In this document: piece after piece, positions 1-8,368 of the stretch
How the letters are laid out: each line of letters starts with the position of its first letter
How positions within the stretch are numbered: the first letter of the stretch is position 1
Assembly (NCBI RefSeq): GCF_019599505.1
Contig: NZ_RKLT01000001.1
Location: forward strand, 248,001-312,000
DNA: 64,000 bases
Source: Haloarcula nitratireducens
GTDB taxonomy: Archaea; Halobacteriota; Halobacteria; Halobacteriales; Haloarculaceae
Reading direction: 5' to 3'
The notes under the pieces: model-generated
What the model saw: the letters and a program-made list of their open reading frames with translations, nothing else
The model's database searches: none
What the model was told of the DNA's origin: nothing
Made by a program: the position numbers and the translations under genes

Positions 1-639
1 GTCCCCACAGTCGACGAGGATGCGCGTGTCGGCCGTCGAGATGATGTACGCCGCCCGTCCCACCTCTCGACAGCCGCCGAGCGTGGTGATGCGGACCCAC
101 TCTTCGCTGGACATGGGGTCGCGGTGAATCTGCCGGCCGACGCGCTCTAAGATGTCGCGGCGGTCGTCCCGCTCCTGCGTGAGGAAGCTGCGGACGTTCG
201 CCACCGTCGGCGACTCGATGGGCGGCGTCCGGACCACGTCGGGCGTCCAGCCGACGGCCTTCGTTATCTCCCGGAGCGTCTCGCCGCCGCGGCCGATGAC
301 GCGGCCGGGCTTCTCGGCCTTGATGACGACCTCGCCCGTATCGGCCAGAAACTGGATGTCGGTGACGCCGGCCTCGTCGGGGACGATGTCCCGAATCTGC
401 TCCTCGGCCGTGTCGGGCGTCGTGAGGACGTCGGGGTCGGGTCGGACGGTGATGCGCTTCCGGAGCTTCGACGCCAGTCGCCGGACGAGGTCGCCGTCAG
501 AGGCGAACTCCTTCGGGTCACGCGTGTAGATTACCAGTTCCGGCCCCTCGTAGGTGACCTCGGAGATGGAGATGTGGTTCGGAACCTCTTCGTCGATCGT
601 TGCTCGTACGTCTTCGAGTTGCTTGTCTACCGTGCTCAT
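1..639 (-). CDS. beta-CASP ribonuclease aCPSF1, N-terminal part (cut by window edge)
   Basis: The first 213 codons are present; the 3' end lies outside the window. The N-terminus starts MSTVDKQLEDVRATIDEEVP and carries a type II KH domain with a glycine-rich loop (VIGRGGETLREI, about residues 118-130). The metallo-beta-lactamase fold then begins (TTLGGCREVGRAAY, about residues 185-200) and the sequence stops at LVDCGD. This KH then beta-lactamase/beta-CASP order is that of archaeal aCPSF1 (FttA), which cleaves RNA 3' ends and terminates transcription in the cytoplasm. Start is the ATG at 639. A TATA-like AT-rich patch lies at about 798-808, which would leave a leader of well over 100 nt. The catalytic HxHxDH motif would lie beyond the edge. 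Confidence 0.9.
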   Translation of the reverse strand, partial: MSTVDKQLEDVRATIDEEVPNHISISEVTYEGPELVIYTRDPKEFASDGDLVRRLASKLRKRITVRPDPDVLTTPDTAEEQIRDIVPDEAGVTDIQFLADTGEVVIKAEKPGRVIGRGGETLREITKAVGWTPDVVRTPPIESPTVANVRSFLTQERDDRRDILERVGRQIHRDPMSSEEWVRITTLGGCREVGRAAYIISTADTRILVDCGD

Positions 640-983
640 AGTGTAGAACGAGTGGGCGGCCTGCTGGCGGTGTCGGCACCGTCGGCAGATCCGGACCGAG
701 CGTGTGATACGGTCATACAGTTATCCCTGATTCGGCGAGTGACCTCCGGACGGAAACTGCCCGGAAAACCGAGTGTACCCGACTGTAGCCCGCTCGAAAT
801 ATTAAAGACTTCGCACTCCCGCCCGGCGGCCGTTCGTCGGACCGGGGGCGGTCGCTCGTTCGACCGGGCGTCCGTAGGCCAGGAATCAGGTCGCGACGGT
901 AGTTACTATCACTCGAAGCCAGTCAGACCCGCGCTTGTAATGCTGGCAGTCGGCTTAAGACCGCCGCAGCCGAACGACGGGCC
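640..983. promoter_or_regulatory. divergent intergenic region between aCPSF1 and a small gene
   Basis: This is a 344-nt gap between divergent genes. It holds an AT-rich patch (cgaaatattaaag, about 796-809) that could serve as a TATA element in either direction, and a TTAAG box at about 954-958, 28 nt before the ATG at 984. No convincing gene or RNA was seen in it. Confidence 0.45.
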
Positions 984-1244
984 ATGGTTTCACCCACCGC
1001 GGTCGAAACCGAGGACGAGTACATCCACGTGCAGTTCCGCGACCCGGATCGGTTCGACGAGATTCGGACGCCCGACTGGGCGGAGAACCCCGCACAGTCC
1101 GTCTCCGAAGGCAGCGAAGTGCGGATGGGGCGGAACGAGGAGACTGACGACTGGGTGGTCGAGGCGGTGCTCTTGAAGAAGAGCGTCGGCGAGGAGAAGG
1201 CCACGGAGGAGGCACGGCAGACAGTCGAAAAAATCGAATCTTGA
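984..1244 (+). CDS. small conserved-looking acidic protein, function unknown
   Basis: This 86-residue soluble acidic protein starts MVSPTAVETEDEYIHVQF. It has no signal peptide, membrane segment or metal-binding Cys/His pattern. The ATG at 984 sits 28 nt after a TTAAG element, as expected for a leaderless transcript. Codon use and acidity match haloarchaeal coding sequence, and no longer competing frame fits better. The pattern (beta-rich N-terminus with IHVQFRDPDRF, then a Lys/Glu-rich helical tail) resembles small haloarchaeal hypotheticals, but I do not recognise a family with a known role. Confidence 0.7.
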   Translation: MVSPTAVETEDEYIHVQFRDPDRFDEIRTPDWAENPAQSVSEGSEVRMGRNEETDDWVVEAVLLKKSVGEEKATEEARQTVEKIES

Positions 1245-1345
1245 TCTATCCGCGTTCCGTTGCTGTACGGGACTCGCTCCGGCTTCACGGGGCGCTGGTC
1301 GCCGTCGTCGACGGTCAGGTCGGAGAACGACGGTAGAGTAGACCC

Positions 1346-1930
1346 ATGCCCGCTGCGAGCACTCTCGTCCACGACGAGGCGACGAACGCGACCGTCGGAT
1401 GGACACTACTCGGCGTCGTAGCGCTCACCGCTGTCTCGAGTGCTATCGGCGGGGAATTCCTCCGGGCCGCGTTCGCGTCACTCGTCGTCGCTGTGGCCGC
1501 GCTCCCGGCGCTCGTCCGGGCCGACCGCGAAGTCATGGTTCCGTGGCCGCTACTGGCGCTCACGACCGGGGCCGTCGTCACACTCACTCTCGGCGGGCGC
1601 CCGGAGATCGGCACACCGGTGGCCGTTTCGGGACTGGCGTTGATAGGCGTCGCCGAGCTCGACGCGTTCACGCCGGTCGAGATGAGCCATCGGTTCGCGG
1701 TCGGGTTCGCCGCCCTGACGACGCTGGCCCTTCAGGGGGTCTGGATCGTCGCGCAGTTCTACGCCGACCTGTTTCTCGGGACCGACTACCTCACGACGCA
1801 GGTCGAACTCCAGATGGACATCGTCGTCGTCACGGTTACTGCCCTCGCCGTCGGGCTGCTGTTCCAGTGGTACGTCGGCCGATTCGAACCACCGGGGTCA
1901 CGAGCGTATCACGGGGGCTCGACGGAGTGA
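1346..1930 (+). CDS. multi-pass membrane protein, unknown function
   Basis: This 194-residue protein is mostly hydrophobic, with about five predicted membrane segments (roughly residues 18-50 as a pair, 65-85, 90-105, 115-140 and 152-176) and a short hydrophilic C-terminus. Its TGA stop shares one base with the ATG of the next gene (TGATG at 1928-1932), which indicates translational coupling. The pair probably acts together in the membrane. I recognise no catalytic motif. Confidence 0.75.
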   Translation: MPAASTLVHDEATNATVGWTLLGVVALTAVSSAIGGEFLRAAFASLVVAVAALPALVRADREVMVPWPLLALTTGAVVTLTLGGRPEIGTPVAVSGLALIGVAELDAFTPVEMSHRFAVGFAALTTLALQGVWIVAQFYADLFLGTDYLTTQVELQMDIVVVTVTALAVGLLFQWYVGRFEPPGSRAYHGGSTE

Positions 1931-2571
1931 TGCCGGTTATCGTGCCTGCCCTGTCCGCTCGTAGAGAACGGATACTGGCTCGGGGACTTCAGTCTGTGCT
2001 CGCGTCGGTAGCTGTCGGTGGCGTCGTGACCGGTCGGTTCGCACTCGCCGCCAACGCGGCCACGGCGTTGGTAGTGACGCTCGTCCCGGCCGCGTTACGC
2101 CGAGAGTACGCCTACGTGATGGACGCGAGACTCCTCCTCTGGATCACCGTCGCCGTCTGCCTCCACGCCCTCGGCGTGCTCGGCCCCTATCGGTGGTTCC
2201 CCTGGTACGACGAGATCACGCACACCCTCTCGGGAACCCTCGTCGCCGGCGTCGGATACGCGACGCTCCGCGCTTTCGAAGAGCACTCCTCCGATGTCAC
2301 CGTCCCCGACGCCTTCAGCGGGCTCTTCGTAGTCGTATTCGTTCTGGCGTTCGGCGTCATCTGGGAGTCCCTCGAGTACGCCGCGGTCGTTCTGGCGCGC
2401 GCTCTCGGGACCGACGCGCCGCTCACGGTCTTCGGTATCGACGACATCGTCACCGATATGTTAGCGAACATGGCCGGTGGTATCCTCGTCGCCCTCTGGG
2501 GAACGCGCTACTTCCGCGGTCTGGCGGGATTCATCAGGGGCCGCTTAGAGAGGTCGAACGGCGGAAAATAG
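1930..2571 (+). CDS. integral membrane protein, YjdF/DUF2238-like
   Basis: This 213-residue membrane protein is translationally coupled to the gene before it. It has conserved-looking polar residues at membrane edges: WYDEITHTLSGTLVAG (around residues 90-105), WESLEYA (around 142-148) and FGIDDIVTDMLANMAGG (around 167-183). This spacing of D..H, WE and D..D in a five-to-six-helix protein resembles the DUF2238/YjdF membrane family, whose function is unknown. The start is the ATG at 1930; a longer upstream reading of the same frame is arginine-rich out-of-frame translation of the previous gene and is not real. Confidence 0.7.
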   Translation: MPVIVPALSARRERILARGLQSVLASVAVGGVVTGRFALAANAATALVVTLVPAALRREYAYVMDARLLLWITVAVCLHALGVLGPYRWFPWYDEITHTLSGTLVAGVGYATLRAFEEHSSDVTVPDAFSGLFVVVFVLAFGVIWESLEYAAVVLARALGTDAPLTVFGIDDIVTDMLANMAGGILVALWGTRYFRGLAGFIRGRLERSNGGK

Positions 2572-2700
2572 CCGTGTTCGGGGGTGGAAGACAGCGAGAT
2601 CAGTCGGTGTGTTCACTCGCTCGACGAGCGGCTATCTTGCACTCGTCCGCGCCTCGGGTCGAGCTACCCCTCCTGCGGGCGGAACGGAGCCCGCCGGCAG

Positions 2701-3999
2701 TCAGGCAGACGTGAGCGCCTCGGCCGCTCGCTCGCTGGCTTTCGGTGCGGCCCGCGCCAGCGCCGCGGCGACGACGTAGGACGAGACCGGGTCGGTCAGC
2801 CGCGCTGGGCGGACCTCGCCGCTGAGACGACTGAGTTCCCAGTCCGCGCTCCAGACGTGGCCGGCGGCGTCGGTGAGGACGGTCCGGGTTAGCCCGGGCT
2901 CGGGGCTCCCGGTCAGCGCCGAGGTCAGCGCGTCCACGGCGGTCTGTCGGTACCGGCGGACGTCGGCGGCGCTCTCGACGGCGAACTGCTCGCCCGACTC
3001 GATGCGCTCCAGCACGCCGTCCAGCGCGGCGAACGCGGCGAGTCGTCCCGTGGCGTCGAGGGCGGCGCTCGCTGGGCCGGCGGCGTCGGCGACGCGCTTC
3101 GCTCCGTAGTCGGCGTCGCTCCGGAGTTCGTGGACGATCCGCTCCCGAGCGCCCCAGTCGTCGGCGGTCGGTTCCGGCGGGAGGTCGTCGCGGCGCGAGC
3201 GAACGTCGGCGAGCAGCGTCTCCGCCGCGCGGCGCAGTTCCGCCTCGACGGTCCCGGCGTCCGCGGAGAGCGAGGCCGAGAACTGCGAACCGAGGTGGCG
3301 AGCGTCGGCGAGCAGCGCCCGCGCCGTCTCGACTTCCTCGGCCCACTCGGCGACGGTCAGGAGGCCGCCGCCGTCTGCTTCGGTGTGGGGCGAGTCGTCG
3401 TCGGTCGCCCGCCGAAGCAACGCCTCGATGCGGGCGTGGACCAGCGCCGCCCTGACCGGGTCGCTCCCGCGGTACTCCCGGGACGACTCGAACTCTCGCG
3501 CCTCGGCGACGGCGTCCTGCCGGGCCGACCGGAGATCGACGAGCGACTGCGATCCGGCGGCGAACCGCCAGCCGCCGGCGGCGTAGCGGGCGCGTTCACG
3601 GCTCCGCCGGAGTTCGCGCAACGCTACGAAGTCGGTCTCCGCTCGCCGCGCCTCGTCGAGCGCGTCGGTCGCGTCGTCGGCCGCGCCGAGCAACCGCCCG
3701 CGGACGTGCCCGTTCGGGATCTCGTCCGGGCCGAGCGGCATCGGCAACTCGGCCAGCAGCGAGGTGGTGCGGTCGCGGGCGGCCGCGAGGTGGGCGCCGT
3801 CGATGGCGACGGGCACGGTTGGCGCGACCAGTTGCCGGTTCTCGTCCGGGTCGACCTCCGGCAACTCGTGGCTCCGTATCGTCGTCTCCCCGGACCCGGT
3901 GAGGTCACCGATACCGCCACAGCCGGCGAGCGCGCTCGCGCCGGCCGCACCGACCGACGCGAGCATCCCGCGACGGGTCAGGCGGTCTCCGGCGGGCAT
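2701..3999 (-). CDS. Tat-exported lipoprotein, alanine-rich helical, unknown function
   Basis: This protein of about 432 residues starts MPAGDRLTRRGMLASVGAAG. It carries a twin-arginine motif and the lipobox LAGC, so it should be exported folded by Tat and anchored by a lipid on Cys. The mature part is almost entirely helical, very rich in Ala, Arg, Glu and Asp, and resembles an alpha-helical bundle. No catalytic motif is seen. The ATG at 3999 overlaps the stop of the upstream gene by one base; a GTG at 4002 is the alternative start. It forms a two-gene unit with the upstream lipoprotein gene (3999-4763). Confidence 0.75.
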   Translation of the reverse strand: MPAGDRLTRRGMLASVGAAGASALAGCGGIGDLTGSGETTIRSHELPEVDPDENRQLVAPTVPVAIDGAHLAAARDRTTSLLAELPMPLGPDEIPNGHVRGRLLGAADDATDALDEARRAETDFVALRELRRSRERARYAAGGWRFAAGSQSLVDLRSARQDAVAEAREFESSREYRGSDPVRAALVHARIEALLRRATDDDSPHTEADGGGLLTVAEWAEEVETARALLADARHLGSQFSASLSADAGTVEAELRRAAETLLADVRSRRDDLPPEPTADDWGARERIVHELRSDADYGAKRVADAAGPASAALDATGRLAAFAALDGVLERIESGEQFAVESAADVRRYRQTAVDALTSALTGSPEPGLTRTVLTDAAGHVWSADWELSRLSGEVRPARLTDPVSSYVVAAALARAAPKASERAAEALTSA

Positions 4000-4763
4000 C
4001 ACGCTCCGCCCTCCGTCGGCGTCGCGGGCGACCGGATCGGTGTCCCGCTATCGTCGTCCGCCGTCGCCGTCTCACCGTCGCCGTCGTCCGACGAACCGAA
4101 CTCCGCCCGCGCCCGTCGGTTCCCACAGCTCCCGGCCCCGGTAGAGGATCCGTAGCCGGTCACCTCCTCGGCGTCGAGGGCGGCCGGGATTCGGATGAGC
4201 CGCACCGCGAAGACTTTCTCGCCGTCTTCACAGCGCACGTCGTAGGGGCGGCTGACCCGTCCGTAGTCGGTCCGGACCTCGTCGGGGCTCCACGAGACGC
4301 TACAGAGTTCGAGGCGGAAGCACTCCTCGACCCGCTGGCTCTCGACGTAGACCGTCTCGCTGTCGAAGTCCGTCGCCTCGAAGAACGCCGGGATGCGGTC
4401 CGGGTTCGGCACGTCGGCGACCGAGACGCGCTCGGCGCGGTCGGCGGAGTCGACCAGCCCGTTCGTGTGGAAGTAACCGTAACCACCGTGTTCCGCGGGG
4501 GTCGGTCGCCCGTTTCCCTCGCGGTCGGGGTCGTCGAACCAGACCGGCGGGCGGTCGGTGTCGACCCGCAGCGCGAGGGAAGCGGGGTTCGATTCGCTGC
4601 CGGCGAAGTTTCCGCGGCTCGATTCGCCGTTTTCGCCGGCGGTCGGGGTCGGCTGCGCTCGCGTCGAGCTATCGCTCCCACTGAGCAGTTCACCGCACCC
4701 GGACAGCGCGGCGGCGACGCCCGCGGCTCCGTGGAGGACGCGTCGGCGTGTTGGAGGGACCAT
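3999..4763 (-). CDS. Tat lipoprotein, unknown function
   Basis: This 254-residue protein starts MVPPTRRRVLHGAAGVAAAL, with a twin-arginine motif and lipobox LSGC. A Ser/Thr/Gly-rich linker (about residues 28-60) follows, then a beta-rich domain with several cysteines: FRLELCS, YDVRCEDGEKVF and GAGSCGN. The C-terminus is a low-complexity acidic Ser/Thr tail. The ATG at 4763 is chosen because it begins the Tat signal; the frame stays open further upstream but has no export signal there. It is coupled to the downstream lipoprotein gene by overlapping stop and start codons, so the two probably act together on the outer face of the membrane. Confidence 0.75.
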   Translation of the reverse strand: MVPPTRRRVLHGAAGVAAALSGCGELLSGSDSSTRAQPTPTAGENGESSRGNFAGSESNPASLALRVDTDRPPVWFDDPDREGNGRPTPAEHGGYGYFHTNGLVDSADRAERVSVADVPNPDRIPAFFEATDFDSETVYVESQRVEECFRLELCSVSWSPDEVRTDYGRVSRPYDVRCEDGEKVFAVRLIRIPAALDAEEVTGYGSSTGAGSCGNRRARAEFGSSDDGDGETATADDDSGTPIRSPATPTEGGA

Positions 4764-4898
4764 CGTCTCCGTAGCGTCGCTCGCCCAACGGAATAAGTCT
4801 CCTGTTGGCTGAAACCGCGCTCGACCTATCGACCTGTCGGTCGAAGCGTCGCGCCGAACCGTCGCCACACCGAAGGCGGCGGCGTGCGAGGATGGCCC

Positions 4899-5393
4899 AT
4901 GCACGTCACACCCGCGGTCGTCGCCGAGGAGTACGAGTGGGTCCGCGAGCGGCGCGACGCGGTGGTTCCGCTCGTCAACGAGACGCGCGATCACCTGGGG
5001 GAGTTGTTCGACACGGACGTCGCGACCATCGACGAGGAAGCGTACCTCGACGCCGTCGACGCGGTGTTCGCCGACGGCGACGCGGCCGTCAACGTCGCGG
5101 CGCTGGTCCGCCTGCTCAGGGCGCTCGACGTCGAGGGGGACTACCCCGGATTCGTCGTCGACGAGATGCTCGGCCGCGAACTCGCGGGGATGGTGGCCGG
5201 GAACCAACCGCTCCGACTGCTCGCGGAGGCGACGTTCCACGTCGCCGACGTGCGGACCCACGGCGACGAGGGCGACCCGGCGGGAGCCGACGACCTCGAC
5301 GCGGCGCTGGCGGCGGGCGTCCAGACGCGGCTTCCGGGGTGGTCGTGGCGGGAGAACGCCAGTCCGTTCGAGATCGACCTAGAAGGAGAGTGA
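4899..5393 (+). CDS. small helical protein, unknown function
   Basis: This 164-residue acidic soluble protein starts MHVTPAVVAEEYEWVRERR and is largely helical. It has no signal peptide or recognised motif. The ATG at 4899 is preferred to one 15 nt upstream because the extra codons look non-coding. Its 3' end overlaps the convergent P19-like gene by 15 nt. It lies between the two lipoprotein clusters but on the opposite strand, so a joint role with them is only a guess. Confidence 0.65.
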   Translation: MHVTPAVVAEEYEWVRERRDAVVPLVNETRDHLGELFDTDVATIDEEAYLDAVDAVFADGDAAVNVAALVRLLRALDVEGDYPGFVVDEMLGRELAGMVAGNQPLRLLAEATFHVADVRTHGDEGDPAGADDLDAALAAGVQTRLPGWSWRENASPFEIDLEGE

Positions 5394-6428
5394 CGGCGTC
5401 GACAGGAACGCCGTCTCGAAGCCCTCGTGGCGCGACACCTGCGGCGGCGCGATGACCTCGACGGTGACCGAGGGGTCGCCGCCGGTCGCGGGGACGACCG
5501 CGCCGTAGTGATACCCGAGGTCGGGGTGGACCGCCGCGCTCAGGGCGTCGTCGAAGCCCGTCTCGCCGCCGGTCTCGACGGTGGCGTCCAGCGACATCAT
5601 CGGCAGCGGAATCCGGTTGTAGGGGGTACGGGGCGAGACGGCCAGATACGACTCGCCGTCGCCGAGGAAGTCGGCCTCGGCGAGCCACGTCGCGGCGTAC
5701 ACGCCGTCGTTGCCCTTCTTCGTCCCCAGCACCGACCCGGGCAACTGCCCGGCGGGGGGCGTCTGCGAAGTCGGGATCATCTCCATCTCCAGCAACTCGA
5801 CCGCGTTGCGCTCGCCCTGCTGATCGGGGAACTCCTCGAAGGAGAGGTCCCGCAGGGCCGACTGCGAGAAGTCGAACTCGACGCTGGCCTCGCCCGCCTC
5901 GCCGAATCGGTCGGAGAACGCACCGAGGCGGCGCTCGGACATGCCGTTGACGCGAACGCGGATCGTGTAGAGGTCGTCGCCGGGGAGCGCGTAGTTGTCG
6001 CCGTAGTGAAATCCCATGTTCTGTGAGATCATCGGCCACGGCGACTTGTCGGCGACCGTCTCGCCGTCCTTTTCGATGGTGATGGAGACGCCCGCTTTCA
6101 CGGGTAGGACCATCTCCGTCTCCGGGTCCCAGACCGTCGCCATCAGGTGGAGGCTGTCGTCGCTCTGGATCTCGACTTTCTCCGCGTCGGTCCCGGTCAC
6201 GGTCCAGAACCGGTGTGGGAACGAGTAGGTCAGACCGACCATGTAGTCGCCGGCCTGCGCCATCCCGGCCATCCCCATCCCCTCGGCGTGGGTGGGCCAG
6301 TAGGTCGCGTCGGGGCGGTCCTCGACCAGCGGCGGCGCACGCGTCGACTGGCTCTGCAGCGACCCACACCCCGCCAACAGCGAGGCTCCGGCGAGACCGG
6401 TGCCGGCGAGGAAACGACGGCGGTTCAT
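5379..6428 (-). CDS. P19/Tp34-like metal-binding Tat lipoprotein
   Basis: This 349-residue lipoprotein starts MNRRRFLAGTGLAGASLLAG and has Tat motif RRRF and lipobox LAGC. The first domain resembles the P19/Tp34 iron-transport fold. It has a Met-rich stretch (HAEGMGMAGMAQAGDYMVGL, about residues 47-66) and the segment MISQNMGFHYGDNYALPGDD (about 130-149); His and Met in these places bind copper/iron in P19. A second beta domain holds HPDLGYHYGAVVPATGGDPS near the C-terminus, a repeat of the HYG element. It is the last gene of a minus-strand set starting at 8710, 52 nt after the DyP-like gene. By analogy with P19 partners of FTR1/EfeU permeases, it should present metal at the outer face. No such permease is in the window. 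Confidence 0.75.
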   Translation of the reverse strand: MNRRRFLAGTGLAGASLLAGCGSLQSQSTRAPPLVEDRPDATYWPTHAEGMGMAGMAQAGDYMVGLTYSFPHRFWTVTGTDAEKVEIQSDDSLHLMATVWDPETEMVLPVKAGVSITIEKDGETVADKSPWPMISQNMGFHYGDNYALPGDDLYTIRVRVNGMSERRLGAFSDRFGEAGEASVEFDFSQSALRDLSFEEFPDQQGERNAVELLEMEMIPTSQTPPAGQLPGSVLGTKKGNDGVYAATWLAEADFLGDGESYLAVSPRTPYNRIPLPMMSLDATVETGGETGFDDALSAAVHPDLGYHYGAVVPATGGDPSVTVEVIAPPQVSRHEGFETAFLSTPSLSF

Positions 6429-6480
6429 GCCGCTGACTATCGGCTTTCTCCCAAAGACGGTTCTGGTACGGGCGGCGAAA

Positions 6481-7749
6481 TCAGGCGCTCGGGTCGGCCG
6501 CCGGGAGCGCGCGCAGGGACCGGGGCGGCAGGAGGTAGTTCCCGCGGCGCTCGACGGTCATGTACTGGAGGATGCCGTTGTTGACCCGCTGGCCGACCGC
6601 CGAGTTCTCGGCGACGTCGGTGCCGTTCATCGACTCTCGCGTGTTCACGAAGTCGGCGATGGACCGCTGGAGCGAGAGGAAGTGGAGCCCCGCCTCGCCG
6701 CCGTCCGTCGAGTCGAAGTCCCGGCGGAGTATCACGGGGCTGTCGTCCTCGCGCACTCGGGTCATCTTCTGGGAGTGGCCCGCGACCCCCTCTCGGCGGC
6801 TGCTCTCGACCACGTCCTCCGGGCACTCGTCCATGCCGCTATCGGTGCCGAGGTTCTCGCCGACGCCCTCGACGCGGCCCTCGTCGGCGTGGGCCGGGCA
6901 GAACATCTTCGAGACGCGCTGCTCTCGGGAGTCCTGTTCGTACCACTGTTGGAGGTGCAGGCGGATGAACGAGAGGTGCTCGGTCGCGCCGCCGGCGAAC
7001 GGGCCCGATTCGACGCTCACGCGGTCCTCGCTGGCCTGATTCCCCTTGAACCCGGACTTGAATCCCATGAACAGCGGCGACTCCTCGGGGACCGGCTCGG
7101 AGTCGGGAATCCCCTCGACGTCCTGATTGTCGGCCGGCAGACCGGGACCGACGAACCCGGTTCGACGGTCTGATTCGGCGAGGACGCCCGAGAACGTCGC
7201 AGACACCTCGCGGTCGTTGACCGTCTCGCGGTTGCCCTTCAGCGCCTCCTCGGCGGCCAAGACGACGCTCTCGTGGTCGCTGGCGAGGTGCAACAGCGCG
7301 TCGGGAGTGTCGAACGCGGGGTCTTCGAAGGGGGCGAGCGCTTCCGGGGCCGGCAGGTCGACGCCCGCGGGACCGGACTCGAAGCGCTCGAAGTACGAGG
7401 GGGTGTAGCCGAGCGTGAACAGCAGTCCCTCGTTGCTCCACTCGTAGGCGCGTTCGAGGCCCGTCAGCGCGTCCTCGACCTGTTTTCGGTCGCCGTCGGT
7501 CGGCGCGCCGTCGCCCTCGTAGTCGAGCAAGAGGAGGACGTGGTGGTGGGGCATGCGCGGGTTGCCGGCGTTGTCGGTGGCGAGCGACGCGTTCCACGCG
7601 TGCTGGCGGGCCGGTAAGCCGCCGGGGTCGTCGGTCCCCTCGGGGACGTCGGGCGCGCCGCGGTCGAGACAGGCGGCGAGCGCGGCCGTCCCGCCGATGG
7701 CGACGGCGCTCTTGGCGAACTCGCGTCGAGAGATGCCGCGGTCGGTCAT
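6481..7749 (-). CDS. DyP-type peroxidase-like Tat lipoprotein
   Basis: This 422-residue protein starts MTDRGISRREFAKSAVAIGG. It has twin arginines, and Cys27 in ALAAC is a lipobox candidate. The fold resembles EfeB/DyP haem peroxidases. The C-terminal half has the order expected around the haem: His325 (GVAGHSQKMTRV), Arg342-Arg343 (VILRRDFDS) and LHFLSLQRSIADF (355-367). In DyP enzymes this His is the proximal ligand and the following Arg is distal. The usual GXXDG motif is changed to GFVGPGLPADN (198-208), so the catalytic Asp seems absent or moved. An internal 280-320 region with three Cys (KMFCPAH, DECPED) is unusual for the family. It may bind or process haem or iron outside the cell. 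Neighbours are the P19-like lipoprotein downstream and the regulator upstream. Confidence 0.7.
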   Translation of the reverse strand: MTDRGISRREFAKSAVAIGGTAALAACLDRGAPDVPEGTDDPGGLPARQHAWNASLATDNAGNPRMPHHHVLLLLDYEGDGAPTDGDRKQVEDALTGLERAYEWSNEGLLFTLGYTPSYFERFESGPAGVDLPAPEALAPFEDPAFDTPDALLHLASDHESVVLAAEEALKGNRETVNDREVSATFSGVLAESDRRTGFVGPGLPADNQDVEGIPDSEPVPEESPLFMGFKSGFKGNQASEDRVSVESGPFAGGATEHLSFIRLHLQQWYEQDSREQRVSKMFCPAHADEGRVEGVGENLGTDSGMDECPEDVVESSRREGVAGHSQKMTRVREDDSPVILRRDFDSTDGGEAGLHFLSLQRSIADFVNTRESMNGTDVAENSAVGQRVNNGILQYMTVERRGNYLLPPRSLRALPAADPSA

Positions 7750-7827
7750 CGACGCTCGCTAGGGACTCGCCCCTCTACTGGGTTCTGGTACGGGCGTCGA
7801 ACGAGACCTGACCGAGAGCGAGCCGTC

Positions 7828-8352
7828 CTACGGGTCTTCCAGCAGCCCGTCCACCAGCCGCTCGAACCGGTCGGTCAGCCGTTCGGGCAGCGTCGGTTCC
7901 GCGGCGCGGAGGAGGCGAGCGGTCTCCTCGGGCCGACGGAGCGCGAGGGTCACGCGGCCGGCGTCCCGGCGCTTCTCGACGACGCCGCACTCCACGAGCC
8001 CGTCGAGGTGGTGTTCGAGCGTGCTCCGGGCGATCCCGAGGCGATCGGCGACGGCCGCGGGCCGAGCGGTCTCTCGCTCCAGTAGCGTCACCACGACGTC
8101 GCGGGCCGTCTCGCGCCGGAGGCGCGCCAGCGCGCGCCGCTCCCACGGGTCGTAACCCGGCGGGTAGTAGTGCTTCCGACCGCCGACCGATTCGCCGACG
8201 ACGTCGTCGAGTCGCCGGAGGTGGTACTGCACCTGCCCGGTCCCCAGGTCCAGCGCCCGGGTCAACTCCCGGAAGTGGACGCCCGGGTCCCGCTCGATCT
8301 GGTCGCGGATGCGCCGCCTCGTCTCGTTCATCGTCCCTCCGTCTCGGTCCAT
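7828..8352 (-). CDS. double winged-helix transcriptional regulator
   Basis: This 174-residue protein has two winged-helix units in tandem. Residues about 8-70 contain RRRIRDQIERDPGVHFRELT and VQYHLRRLDDVVG; residues about 80-140 contain ARDVVVTLLERETARPAAVADRLGIARSTLEHHLDGLVECGVVEKR. The central linker HYYPPGYDPWERRALARLRR is typical of haloarchaeal ArsR-like double-wHTH proteins. Start could be ATG 8352 or the second ATG at 8331. It lies 16 nt after the small membrane-protein gene and 78 nt before the DyP-like gene, so it is the obvious candidate controller of the metal/haem cluster. Confidence 0.8.
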   Translation of the reverse strand: MDRDGGTMNETRRRIRDQIERDPGVHFRELTRALDLGTGQVQYHLRRLDDVVGESVGGRKHYYPPGYDPWERRALARLRRETARDVVVTLLERETARPAAVADRLGIARSTLEHHLDGLVECGVVEKRRDAGRVTLALRRPEETARLLRAAEPTLPERLTDRFERLVDGLLEDP

Positions 8353-8368
8353 ACCGCCGTTGTCTCAC

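Noticed and set aside
4805..5455. Plus-strand arginine-rich frame over the gene at 4899 and the P19-like gene
   Set aside because: Composition is Arg/Pro-rich out-of-frame translation; the true gene in the same region has acidic haloarchaeal composition.
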